This document shows, one piece after another, positions 55,312-63,782 of a stretch of DNA of 64,000 nucleotides. The notes beneath the pieces are model-generated. The model did no database searches and was not told where the DNA came from. It worked only from the letters and a program-made list of their open reading frames with translations. This stretch comes from Cytophagaceae bacterium (GTDB lineage Bacteria; Bacteroidota; Bacteroidia; Cytophagales; JAIYAX01), in the NCBI GenBank assembly GCA_027488815.1, contig JAIYAX010000001.1:1-64000 (forward strand). Direction: 5' to 3'. How positions within the stretch are numbered: position 1 is the first letter of the stretch; each line of letters begins with the position of its first letter. The position numbers and the translations under genes are program-made.

Positions 55312-56007
55312 ATGGAGAAACTGGTGGTCGCAGAAGCTCTGGAGGTAGCCCAACTCCATCGCAGGGTCTTGTCTGATGTTAACTTCAGCATTGAAAAAGG
55401 AGAATTCGTCTTTTTGATCGGTAAAAACGGCTCTGGTAAAAGTTCCCTGATGAAGACCCTATATGCCGATCTGCCGGTTACTCATGGCAAGGTGATCGTG
55501 GCTGATATAGCCATTCAGGGCATAAAGCGATCAAAAGTCCCCTTCCTTCGCCGTAAACTGGGCATCGTTTTTCAGGACTTTCAGTTATTTCAGGACCGAA
55601 CGGTGTCTGAAAATCTGTCCTTCGTTTTGAAAGCCACAGGCTGGAAAGAAAATTCGAAGATCAAAAACAGAATAGCTGAGACTCTGATGCGGGTAGGCCT
55701 GGGTTCTGTTGACTCTAAATTACCTTATCAACTTTCCGGAGGAGAACAACAAAGGGTCGTGATCGCCAGAGCCCTACTCAATGACCCATTGCTTCTCATT
55801 GCGGATGAACCTACCGGAAACCTTGACCCTGAAGTAGCTTTGGGCATTTTCAAGCTCTTCCGAGAGATCAATAAAGGAGGCACAGCTGTGCTGATGGCCA
55901 CGCATAACTACCGATTTATCCACGACTATCCTGCACGAGTGCTGAAGTGCGAGGAAGGTCATTTGCTGGATAGCCTAACACAAGCCTCGATTGTCCCTAC
56001 ACTCTGA
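55312..56007 (+). CDS. FtsE-like ABC transporter ATPase
   Basis: This is a 231-residue ATPase with Walker A GKNGSGKSS (about 37-45), Q-loop VFQDFQLF, signature LSGGEQQR, Walker B LLIADEPTGN and H-loop ATHN. Best resembles FtsE, which with membrane partner FtsX controls cell-wall hydrolases in division. No ftsX is next to it in the window. Overlaps the glycosyltransferase gene by 17 bases. Confidence 0.9.
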   Translation: MEKLVVAEALEVAQLHRRVLSDVNFSIEKGEFVFLIGKNGSGKSSLMKTLYADLPVTHGKVIVADIAIQGIKRSKVPFLRRKLGIVFQDFQLFQDRTVSENLSFVLKATGWKENSKIKNRIAETLMRVGLGSVDSKLPYQLSGGEQQRVVIARALLNDPLLLIADEPTGNLDPEVALGIFKLFREINKGGTAVLMATHNYRFIHDYPARVLKCEEGHLLDSLTQASIVPTL

Positions 56008-56905
56008 AACCACCGGACTTTCCATACTGATACCTGCCTATCAGATAGATATTGAAAGGCTTATTTCAGGACTTGTACAACAGCAACACCGGTGGCCTGC
56101 TTTGGAAATCATCGTATTTGATGATTGCAGCCCTGACGAGGCGATCAAATCAAAGAACAGGATTGTACTTGAGAAAAACCCTGACATTCAATACGTTGAG
56201 CTAAACGCCAATGTCGGCAGGAGTCAAATCAGAAACCTGATGGCTCGAAAGGCCATCTACAGTCATTTGCTGCTGCTCGATGCGGACAGTTTCATCCATA
56301 ACCCTGATTTTTTAGAGAAGTACCTGCAACTGTCTGATGCGCAGGTTGCTTATGGTGGAACCTGTTACCCAAATAAGCCGGAATCAAGAGAGTTAATGTT
56401 GCATTATTGGGTGGGTTTGCACCGGGAGGCCCATAAAGCAAGTTACCGTCAGCGTGATCCCTACCGATACTTTACGCTTAACAATGTGATGGTACAACGA
56501 TCTCTGATATTGGATATGCCGCTTTACAATCAGCTTAAAAGCTATGGCCATGAGGATACGCTATGGGTTCAGCAACTGGAGGCAAAGCAGGTTCTGGTCG
56601 AGCATCTGGACAACCCCGTAGAGCATACCGGGCTGGAACCAGTGGAGCAATTTTTAAAGAAAAGCAAACAGGCGGTTAGCAATTTGGAGCTTCTGTACAC
56701 ACAGGGACTGTTGCTCAAAGAAACACCATTACTGAAGCTATGGAAAAACAAACGAGTGCCATGGTTGACACTCGTTGTTGACTCCTTGTTAAATGGGGTG
56801 ATTAAGCTGATCGGCAAACAGTTGATGCGTTACCACCGCCCATTGTTTCTATTTGATCTCTATAAGCTGCTATGTTTAGAGCAGGCCTACAGAGCAAGGA
56901 AGTAA
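55991..56905 (+). CDS. Family 2 glycosyltransferase
   Basis: This 304-residue protein starts at a TTG (no nearby ATG) within the end of the ABC ATPase gene. GT-A fold: LSILIPAY, FDDCSPDEA and the metal DxD site LLLDADSFI. Near 165 NNVMVQRSL is a usual acceptor-side motif, and a weak amphipathic or membrane segment lies near the C-terminus. It transfers a sugar to an unknown envelope acceptor. Confidence 0.9.
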   Translation: MSLHSETTGLSILIPAYQIDIERLISGLVQQQHRWPALEIIVFDDCSPDEAIKSKNRIVLEKNPDIQYVELNANVGRSQIRNLMARKAIYSHLLLLDADSFIHNPDFLEKYLQLSDAQVAYGGTCYPNKPESRELMLHYWVGLHREAHKASYRQRDPYRYFTLNNVMVQRSLILDMPLYNQLKSYGHEDTLWVQQLEAKQVLVEHLDNPVEHTGLEPVEQFLKKSKQAVSNLELLYTQGLLLKETPLLKLWKNKRVPWLTLVVDSLLNGVIKLIGKQLMRYHRPLFLFDLYKLLCLEQAYRARK

Positions 56906-56906
56906 A

Positions 56907-57707
56907 TTACTTTTTAGGAGCCGGGGTAGGCTTGGTTTCTGACTTAGTCTCTTTCCTTTTCTTGATGACTTCAATATTGTTTTTCGCCAGAGCAAACTCA
57001 GGGTACAGTTTTAGCGCTTCCTCGTACGCTTTTGCGGCAAGATCAAACTCTGCTAGTTCTCCTGCCAAAACCCCTCTCATGTTATAAGCTGCAGCCTTGA
57101 TGGGCACATCCTGACGGCGGCGGTCCTGAGTGAAGAATGGAACAGTAGCCTTGTCCGTTTCTGTCGAAGCCAGGATCATATTGATGCTATTGGAGCATTC
57201 AGCAACCCTTTTAAGATCGTATTGCATGGCTGCAATCTGATAGAGGTATCTAACATCTTTTGCCTTCTCATATAGCATTTCAAAGTCATTTAGGGCTTCC
57301 TTAAGCATGCCCAGATTTTGCTCACTGATGGCCTTTACCTCGAGCATTCCAATCTTGCTATTGTCTTCAGTATACACCTTTTCAGAAAGGATCATGGCCT
57401 CATTGAACTGTCCTGAGCCGAAATACAAATAGGCGAGAGTATCATACAAATTCTTAGCCTCGGGCTTGAGTTGGATCATTCTGAACAAAGCCACTCTGGC
57501 AACCAGTCCGTCATTGTACTGAAGAGCCTCTTTAAAAATTCGCTCTTCCAATTCGTATTCCTTGCTGTTAGGAGAGGAGTTAGTGGCTGCAGGACTTGTA
57601 GAGGCAGCAGGTTCGGTAGTTGACTTACCTTTTTGTGCTACACTTGAAAATGCAATAAGCAGACACAAAGTGATCAGCGATAATTGTTTACGTTTTGAGT
57701 TTGGCAT
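56907..57707 (-). CDS. Secreted TPR protein
   Basis: This is a 266-residue protein with a signal peptide (cleavage after VAQ, about 25), a Ser/Thr/Pro linker, and TPR helices (e.g. ARVALFRMIQLKPEAKNL; AAKAYEEALKLYPEFALAKNN). It probably scaffolds envelope protein interactions. It ends in a Lys-rich tail. A TACTTTTG box lies upstream. Confidence 0.88.
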   Translation of the reverse strand: MPNSKRKQLSLITLCLLIAFSSVAQKGKSTTEPAASTSPAATNSSPNSKEYELEERIFKEALQYNDGLVARVALFRMIQLKPEAKNLYDTLAYLYFGSGQFNEAMILSEKVYTEDNSKIGMLEVKAISEQNLGMLKEALNDFEMLYEKAKDVRYLYQIAAMQYDLKRVAECSNSINMILASTETDKATVPFFTQDRRRQDVPIKAAAYNMRGVLAGELAEFDLAAKAYEEALKLYPEFALAKNNIEVIKKRKETKSETKPTPAPKK

Positions 57708-57725
57708 AGTTTATAAATTGTGGGT

Positions 57726-57733
57726 CAAAAGTA
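57726..57733 (-). promoter_or_regulatory. -7 promoter element of the TPR gene
   Basis: TACTTTTG on the minus strand matches TAnnTTTG, 18 bases before the start codon. Confidence 0.5.
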
Positions 57734-57753
57734 GTACTTATTCTTTAGCCTCA

Positions 57754-59175
57754 CTAAATCGGTTTTTCTTTCAATGTGTAACCAAGTGAAGCGGCTGATT
57801 CAACCATCAGCTTAAAACCAGGCTCCCAGTCGTTGCTGATACGACCTTCGAGAATGGCTTCTTTAATGGCATTTTTAATCAAGCCAATGTCTTTTCCAGG
57901 CCGAATATCAAAATATTGCATGATATGCTCACCTGTTATGACCGGTTGCAAATTTCTGACATGGTCACGGGCCTCCACTTCGGTAAGCTTCTGTTCCACT
58001 TTGTCGAAATTCTCCAGATAACGTTTTACTCGGTTGCCATCTTTAGACGTAATGTCAGCCCTGCACAACTTCATCAAGTCATCCAGATCATCACCCGCTT
58101 CAAAAAGCAGCCTACGTAAAGCAGTATCAGTGACTGTCTCTTTTACCAATGCAATAGGTCTCAGGTGAAGCCGAACGAGTTTTTGTACATAGCGCATCTT
58201 TTCGTTCATGGGCAATTTGAGTTGCCTGAACAACTCCGGCACCATTCGGGCTCCCAGTTCTTCATGGCCATGAAACGTCCACCCTTGATTTTTGTAGTAT
58301 TTTTTGGTGGCCGGTTTAGCGATGTCATGAAGCAAAGCAGCCCATCGAAGCCACAAGTCATCGCTCGTCTGGCAAAGGTTATCAAGTACCTTCAGTGTAT
58401 GGTAAAAATTGTCTTTATGGGCATGTCCATCAATCACTTCTACCCCTGCTAACTTGCCCATTTGAGGAAAAAACAAGTCCAGGAGGCCAGTGTGAAACAA
58501 AAAGGTAAAACCTGAAGAGGGCTTGGGGCTAAGGATGATTTTATTGAGTTCATCCATGATACGTTCCATGGAAACAATCGCTATTCTATCCTTTTGCAGC
58601 ATGATCGCCTCGTAGGTATCAGGCTCAATATCGAAATCCAGTTGGGTGGCGAAACGAATAGCCCTCATCATGCGCAAAGGATCGTCACTAAAAGTGATTT
58701 GCGGATCGGTTGGTGTCCGGATCATCTTGCGCTTCAGGTCTTTCTGGCCATCAAAAGGGTCAATCAAGCGAGCGAAACTTTCCTTTTCAAGACTTATGCT
58801 CATTGTATTGATGCTGAAGTCTCTGCGCAGTTCATCTTCAGCAAAGGAACCGGCCTCTACCTCAGGCTTGCGGGAGTCGCCACGATAGCTTTCTTTCCGG
58901 GCTCCCACAAACTCCAGCACCCAGTCTTCCCATTGCACCATAGCGGTGCCAAAATTTTTAAACACATGCACATGTGCTCCTTCTCGTTCGGAAGCCACTG
59001 CCTCTGCCAGTCGAATGCCATCACCTTCACATACAATATCGATGTCCTTGGAGGGCCGCTTGAGCAGTTGATCCCTGACAAACCCACCTACTATTCGGGC
59101 TTTGATGCCCTGTTCCTGGGCTTTTTGAGCAATGATTGAAATTGGGGCTTCTTGCAGGAGCTCGGTAAAATTCAC
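57754..59175 (-). CDS. CCA tRNA nucleotidyltransferase / poly(A) polymerase-type
   Basis: This is a 473-residue nucleotidyltransferase. Head: GGFVRDQLLKR and the metal DxD in DIDIV (near 48). A neck (DDPLRMMRAIRFA) and an HD phosphohydrolase domain (LHDIAKP near 290) follow. Such enzymes add or repair the CCA tail of tRNA; the HD part hydrolyses cyclic phosphates. The frame runs to a TTG at 59181, but this lies inside a TAACTTTG promoter box (59179-59186), so I choose GTG 59175 (VNFTELLQEAP). Confidence 0.92.
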   Translation of the reverse strand: MNFTELLQEAPISIIAQKAQEQGIKARIVGGFVRDQLLKRPSKDIDIVCEGDGIRLAEAVASEREGAHVHVFKNFGTAMVQWEDWVLEFVGARKESYRGDSRKPEVEAGSFAEDELRRDFSINTMSISLEKESFARLIDPFDGQKDLKRKMIRTPTDPQITFSDDPLRMMRAIRFATQLDFDIEPDTYEAIMLQKDRIAIVSMERIMDELNKIILSPKPSSGFTFLFHTGLLDLFFPQMGKLAGVEVIDGHAHKDNFYHTLKVLDNLCQTSDDLWLRWAALLHDIAKPATKKYYKNQGWTFHGHEELGARMVPELFRQLKLPMNEKMRYVQKLVRLHLRPIALVKETVTDTALRRLLFEAGDDLDDLMKLCRADITSKDGNRVKRYLENFDKVEQKLTEVEARDHVRNLQPVITGEHIMQYFDIRPGKDIGLIKNAIKEAILEGRISNDWEPGFKLMVESAASLGYTLKEKPI

Positions 59176-59178
59176 AGA

Positions 59179-59186
59179 CAAAGTTA
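59179..59186 (-). promoter_or_regulatory. -7 promoter element of the CCA enzyme gene
   Basis: TAACTTTG on the minus strand matches TAnnTTTG. It ends 3 bases before the chosen GTG, so the message may be leaderless. Confidence 0.5.
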
Positions 59187-59211
59187 ATGTAGAAGGCTAT
59201 ATAATTCGAGC

Positions 59212-59739
59212 CTAGCCTTTTCGAAGCCACTGAAGGCCTCCTTGCCGGCTTAGGAAAAGCACTTTGTAGTTTTTTACTCCGGCTAAAGCTGGGTATTCTG
59301 TTGTTTCAGCATGGCCTTCAGGCAGCTTGAGGCAGGGTTTGGACAATGAGCCTGAAAGCGGAAAAGCCAACAGTGGGTGCGGGATTGCCTTTGCCAAAGA
59401 AGACAATTCATCCTCTTGCAATCGACAAAAGCCCATCACTGCCTCGGGTCCATCCCAGTCTTCACCTAAGTTTTTGAGCCCCTGGAGACACAGGATCAAA
59501 GGTTTTTCGGCATATTCCATCAGATCCCATGCCAGATCGGGAACTTGGTTCACATGTAAATGGAGGGTATCCACCATCTGTAAGGGCATAAATGCTTCCA
59601 TGGACTCGGTTGTGCTGATATAACCAGCCGGTAGTTCAGCTTTAAAGTAACGGGGACATATCACAAGACAATAGCCCGGTATGGCAGTACAAATGACAGC
59701 CTCACCTGCTTTGAGTTTGGTGACTTTTTGCTGAATCAT
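59212..59739 (-). CDS. Hypothetical protein
   Basis: This 175-residue protein lacks a signal peptide and membrane helices; it has several Cys (e.g. VICTAIPGYCLVICP near 16-30). The mid part (ILCLQGLKNLG) and the end (GLQWLRKG) give no recognised family. It overlaps the PorP-like gene by 4 bases (ATGA), so it belongs to that transcript. I cannot assign a function. Confidence 0.75.
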   Translation of the reverse strand: MIQQKVTKLKAGEAVICTAIPGYCLVICPRYFKAELPAGYISTTESMEAFMPLQMVDTLHLHVNQVPDLAWDLMEYAEKPLILCLQGLKNLGEDWDGPEAVMGFCRLQEDELSSLAKAIPHPLLAFPLSGSLSKPCLKLPEGHAETTEYPALAGVKNYKVLFLSRQGGLQWLRKG

Positions 59740-60776
59740 ACACCCGGATAAGGGTTTCGGTTTAGGCGGCCACGTTTCATTTTCTTTACTTTTCCAGCCT
59801 TTGTGGTCGAAAAATGCCAGAGCAGGCTGATCTCATGTGCTCCACCTGCAGCAATACCCAAAGCGGAGAGGGTATAATCAAAGCTGTATCCCACCGTATA
59901 CTTTTCCTCCTGAAGACCAGCCATCATCACAAAAGCATCCTGGTTCATCATTCCGTAACGGCTGTTCCACGGTTTGCCACGGTAAAATGTTCCAAACCAC
60001 ATAGGTTCAAGTCTTAAAATAGCCCCTATGTCAAACTGAGAAAAAGGGCCCTGACTCCTAAACACGACCTGAGGTGCGATGCTTTTTGCCGGAAGGTCTT
60101 TTTTCAAGCCTTTGGGGTCGTTTAGGTCGATCCTGTATCCGGCATGAAGTAGAATGGCCATTGGCAAAGGCTCAGAACCATCCAGAAAAAAGGATTGATC
60201 AGGGCGATTGAGGTGGTTAATGGCCAGGCCTGCCCAGGCATTGGAATTGTAAACAACGGTACCCCAGTTAACATCTAAAAACTGGACATTGCTAAGTTTT
60301 CCATAGTCTTCATTGCTCAACTGCTGCAACACCCCATCAGGGCCAAGCTGATCAGGGAAGGTAAGACTGAAGAAATTGACAGATCGGGAAGTTAGGCCTA
60401 CACGAAGTCCGGAGCGTAGGGCCCATTTCCTGGAGAGTGAAAGCCTGTACGAATAGTTCAAAGCCATCGTAGTGGAATTGAGGCCTCCTACTCCGGCTGT
60501 TGCCCTGCTGATCTGAATGCCAATTCCACTGTTGATTTGAATAAGATTACGGTCAAGTCCAAACACAGTATAGGTGATACCTCCAGGAATAGCTGGCCAT
60601 TGGTTGCGGTATTGCAACATCACCCTGTTCTCAGGGGTCTCTCCGGTAAGGGCAGGGTTTAGCCAGGGCCCTGAGCTATAGGATTGGGAAAAAAAAGGAT
60701 CCTGAGCCAGAATGGGTGCAGACAGGAGCAGAAAAAGCCCCAGAACTAGTGAATTACTTGCCTTTGAGATAAACAT
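59736..60776 (-). CDS. PorP/SprF-like type IX secretion membrane protein
   Basis: This is about 346 residues, start ATG 60776 (a longer frame to 60806 is possible). Signal peptide with cleavage after LAQ, then QDPFFSQSYSSGPWLNPALTG, the N-terminal mark of PorP/SprF proteins, and a 14-strand-type barrel. PorP/SprF proteins take part in type IX secretion and gliding in Bacteroidota. It overlaps the PD40 gene by 23 bases and forms a pair with it, as usual. Confidence 0.92.
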   Translation of the reverse strand: MFISKASNSLVLGLFLLLSAPILAQDPFFSQSYSSGPWLNPALTGETPENRVMLQYRNQWPAIPGGITYTVFGLDRNLIQINSGIGIQISRATAGVGGLNSTTMALNYSYRLSLSRKWALRSGLRVGLTSRSVNFFSLTFPDQLGPDGVLQQLSNEDYGKLSNVQFLDVNWGTVVYNSNAWAGLAINHLNRPDQSFFLDGSEPLPMAILLHAGYRIDLNDPKGLKKDLPAKSIAPQVVFRSQGPFSQFDIGAILRLEPMWFGTFYRGKPWNSRYGMMNQDAFVMMAGLQEEKYTVGYSFDYTLSALGIAAGGAHEISLLWHFSTTKAGKVKKMKRGRLNRNPYPGV

Positions 60777-62322
60777 CCCTGTCAATTTCAGAAAACCGAT
60801 CTTCATTCTGTAAGTCTACCAATTCAACATCCGTAAAATGGGAGTCATTCTCAAACATGACTTTGTAGCTTTTGCCCAAATTAAGCACCAGAATGTACTT
60901 GCCCGTAAGTGAATTGCTCCTGAAGATCCCTTCAATCCGATTTTTATTCTGATCGATCAAGGTTATAGATGAGGATGTCGGCACTTTGTTTTGATCATAA
61001 ACGATCCCTTTCATGATCATAACTTCAGCCGCTGTATTCTTTAAATCGATCCTGTAGATGTCTTTTTTTCCAAAGCCACCGTCTTTGTCTGAAGAATAAT
61101 AGCCTTTGTCATAATTCGCTGCGATCACATAAAAGATATCGTCACCCACCGTATTAATCGGATAGCCTACGTTTTGAGGCTCTGACCAGAAATTATCCTC
61201 CAACTTGATGCTGGAGAAAATATCAAAGCTGCCCATGTTTTCATGCCCTCTGGAGCTAAAGAATATCGTTTTACCGTCTGCATGCATAAATGGTGCATCC
61301 TCATCTTCTGTAGTGTTGATGATAGGTCCCAGGTTACGTGGAAGGGCCCACTCTCCATTTGGCAGTTTTCGGGAAACATAAATATCTCTGCCTCCGTACC
61401 CTCCGGGCCTGTTGCTGGAGAAATATATCTCTCTGCCATCAGGAGAAAGAGCAGCGCTTGGTTCCCAGTAAGGCGAATTGATGTTTTCATTTAATTTTTC
61501 GGGTTCGCTCCAGCGGTCACCCTGAAGTGCGGCAATGAACAAATCACCTGAATAACCAACGGTAGTGCGGTACAAAAGCATATATTGCCCATCAGCAGAT
61601 AATGAGATCACAGCATCATGCTTGCTGGAGTTTATAGGCTTGCCCAGGTTTATTGGAGATTGCCACTCGTTGTTTTCAAACTCTGCTTTGTAAATATCTT
61701 CAAAACAATCTCCGTCAGTGTCTTTTTCATTGCTGATGCCCCCTTCACGACGGGAGGTGAAAAAAATCTCAGTGTCATCGGCTGAAAATACCGGGCTATA
61801 ATCATCAAAAGGTGAATTGACCTTGGTACCTAAGTTGGTGATTTGAACGTCAAGGGGCTTGGTCATTAATTTTTTAGCTGTGCGGACACGAGCTATTTGT
61901 TTTTCGACATCGGAGTCCAGATAGGCCCTGGGGCTGGCTTTTACTTTGAAGTAATTCAAGGCATCAATGGACTCATCGAGGCGCTCAAGCAAATGGTATG
62001 CTCTACCCAAATAATAGTAGGAATACACCTCACCCCCATCTTTGGCCTTTAACAATAGCGGCATCGCTTTCGAAGGCTGATTCAGGTTCATTAAGCATAT
62101 CCCGGTTCTTAGCTGATAAAAAGTGTTTTCGGGATCGGTTTCAAGGAGTTTCTGATAATCCCTGAGCGCCTCAGGGAAATTGCCCTCTTCGAACATCGCC
62201 TGCGCATCGGCTACAAGACGAGGATCGGATTTGCTTTTCTTTTTTTGATCCTGTGCCGAGCCGACTGAACAAAGAAATATCAAAAAGAAAAAGACCAGAT
62301 AAAACAAACGATGAGTCAACAT
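60754..62322 (-). CDS. TPR-PD40 protein, type IX secretion-associated
   Basis: This is about 522 residues with ATG 62322 (start of a signal peptide, FFFLIFLCSVGSAQ); the longer frame upstream has no signal peptide at its start. TPR repeats (EGNFPEALRDYQKLLETDPEN) are followed by PD40 propeller repeats (FSADDTEIFFTSRREGG; LSPDGREIYFSSNRPGG; HADGKTIFFSSRG) and a carboxypeptidase-regulatory-like end. Such proteins pair with PorP/SprF in type IX secretion. It lacks the OmpA domain seen at 29199. Confidence 0.92.
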   Translation of the reverse strand: MLTHRLFYLVFFFLIFLCSVGSAQDQKKKSKSDPRLVADAQAMFEEGNFPEALRDYQKLLETDPENTFYQLRTGICLMNLNQPSKAMPLLLKAKDGGEVYSYYYLGRAYHLLERLDESIDALNYFKVKASPRAYLDSDVEKQIARVRTAKKLMTKPLDVQITNLGTKVNSPFDDYSPVFSADDTEIFFTSRREGGISNEKDTDGDCFEDIYKAEFENNEWQSPINLGKPINSSKHDAVISLSADGQYMLLYRTTVGYSGDLFIAALQGDRWSEPEKLNENINSPYWEPSAALSPDGREIYFSSNRPGGYGGRDIYVSRKLPNGEWALPRNLGPIINTTEDEDAPFMHADGKTIFFSSRGHENMGSFDIFSSIKLEDNFWSEPQNVGYPINTVGDDIFYVIAANYDKGYYSSDKDGGFGKKDIYRIDLKNTAAEVMIMKGIVYDQNKVPTSSSITLIDQNKNRIEGIFRSNSLTGKYILVLNLGKSYKVMFENDSHFTDVELVDLQNEDRFSEIDRDVYLKGK

Positions 62323-62481
62323 ACGAAAGGGATGAAGGTCAGAATAATGCGTAATCAAGTAAGCGCAAATTCGAACAAATATAATTGAATAACATAAAAA
62401 CAAACCCAGGAAGAGCAAAGGCTTTAACGCCAAAGATAAGAGCACTTGACAACAGCGCCAAGTAGTTATAAACTTTATATT

Positions 62482-62494
62482 ATTGAATATCAAT
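62482..62494. promoter_or_regulatory. Palindrome ATTGA-ATA-TCAAT upstream of padR
   Basis: Perfect 5-bp arms ATTGA / TCAAT. With the second palindrome TGATATATCA (62535-62544) it may form the PadR-binding region. Confidence 0.4.
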
Positions 62495-62533
62495 GCTTTA
62501 CATATTATATATCATATTCTTATATATATTGTT

Positions 62534-62564
62534 TTGATATATCATTTATTGATACATACCTTTG
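62534..62564 (+). promoter_or_regulatory. padR promoter with overlapping palindrome
   Basis: TTG (62534-62536) and TACCTTTG (62557-62564), 20 bases apart, form a good Bacteroidota promoter. The palindrome TGATATATCA (62535-62544) covers the -33 element, a typical place for autorepression. The ATG at 62569 follows the -7 box by 4 bases, so the message may be leaderless. Confidence 0.6.
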
Positions 62565-62568
62565 AGCC

Positions 62569-62910
62569 ATGATCTCACAAGAATTACTAAAGGGTTCTCT
62601 GAAAACCATCATTCTGAGGCTCTTGGAAGAAAACGGAAGAATGTACGGCTACGACATTTCCAAACGAGTGGAAGAGTTAACCGAGGGTAAAATCGTGCTC
62701 AACTATGGTGCGCTTTACCCTGTGCTTCACAGGCTTTTGGCTGAGGGCCAGATCAAAAGCGAAGAAGAGGCAATCGGTAAGCGGGTAAGGATTTATTATT
62801 CCTTAACCGAGACAGGCAAAGAGGCCTCACTGCTAAGTCTTCAAGACTTCATCGACTATGTTGACACCATGAAGCTAATCATTAACCCACCTAAACCTGC
62901 CATAGGCTGA
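62569..62910 (+). CDS. PadR-family transcriptional regulator
   Basis: This 113-residue protein has the PadR winged helix: LLKGSLKTIILRLLEE and MYGYDISKRVEE, LNYGALYPVLHRL, and a C-terminal dimer helix. First gene of an operon with a PIG-L deacetylase (5-base gap) and a third gene. PadR proteins often repress their neighbours and respond to small molecules or antibiotics. Confidence 0.95.
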   Translation: MISQELLKGSLKTIILRLLEENGRMYGYDISKRVEELTEGKIVLNYGALYPVLHRLLAEGQIKSEEEAIGKRVRIYYSLTETGKEASLLSLQDFIDYVDTMKLIINPPKPAIG

Positions 62911-62915
62911 AAAAC

Positions 62916-63782
62916 ATGAAGTATCTCTGTTCATTAATAATTCTTGGTTTAGGCCTCGTCACAGGCTGTCAAAAGACCCCCACTGATTTCAAGGCTATCG
63001 CTTCTATGCAGGATACCAATATCACTGCCTTGACAATTGAAAAAGGAGCTTATCGTAAGGCTTTGCTCATATTTCCCCATGCAGATGATGAAATAGTGGT
63101 GAATGGACTTAGTATGTATCTTAAAAGTAAGGGCGTAGAGTTGCATTTACTCACACTCTGCCGACATGATAGCCTGAGAATGGAAGAATGGGAATGCTCT
63201 CATCAAAAACAAGGCATGGAAGGCGCAGAAACGGCTGGTCTCCTAAACAACAGTTGGGAGCGGATCATGTCCGACGAAGTCATTTTTTGGTACGATCATA
63301 AGGATAGCATCTACTCAATTATTAAAAGCCAAATCACTGCTCTTTCGCCTGAGATACTCATCACTTATGACACTGAAATAGGTGCCTATGGTCATCCAGA
63401 GCATAGAATAGCAGCCGAGGTAGCTGAGCAGGTAGCGACGGATATGATCCTGGCTGGAGATACTTCTCTAAAACTTATTTTTCAGTCTACACTCACCAAG
63501 CCTTTGGAAACGTTTCTTTGCAGCCCTTCCCCTGGCTATGAGCTTGCTAAAAAACGGACAGGAAGTACCGGTTTACCGGCTCCAAATGTAGCCGTAGATA
63601 TCCGACCTTTTTGGCCGGGAAAGCGGGAAGCTGCTTCCTGCTATCAATCTCAGCTACACACCCTTAGTAAGTTCTACGTGTTTTACGAAGCTGAAGAAGC
63701 AAAAGAACACCATGATGCGTTTTCTCATGAATACTACGTGATGAAGACCCTCAGAGGAACATTCTCTGCTTCAAAACCATGA
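62916..63782 (+). CDS. PIG-L (LmbE) family deacetylase lipoprotein
   Basis: This is a 288-residue zinc hydrolase with lipobox (GLVTGC, Cys18). Zinc-site PHADDE (54-59) plus a later GHPEH ligand motif. Members remove N-acetyl groups from sugars such as GlcNAc conjugates or mycothiol precursors. Unusual for being lipid-anchored; its substrate is unknown. Coupled to PadR and to the next gene (ATGA overlap). Confidence 0.92.
   Translation: MKYLCSLIILGLGLVTGCQKTPTDFKAIASMQDTNITALTIEKGAYRKALLIFPHADDEIVVNGLSMYLKSKGVELHLLTLCRHDSLRMEEWECSHQKQGMEGAETAGLLNNSWERIMSDEVIFWYDHKDSIYSIIKSQITALSPEILITYDTEIGAYGHPEHRIAAEVAEQVATDMILAGDTSLKLIFQSTLTKPLETFLCSPSPGYELAKKRTGSTGLPAPNVAVDIRPFWPGKREAASCYQSQLHTLSKFYVFYEAEEAKEHHDAFSHEYYVMKTLRGTFSASKP

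Noticed and set aside
58594-59139. 181-residue + strand frame inside the CCA enzyme gene
   Set aside because: A shadow of the real minus-strand gene, which has clear catalytic motifs.
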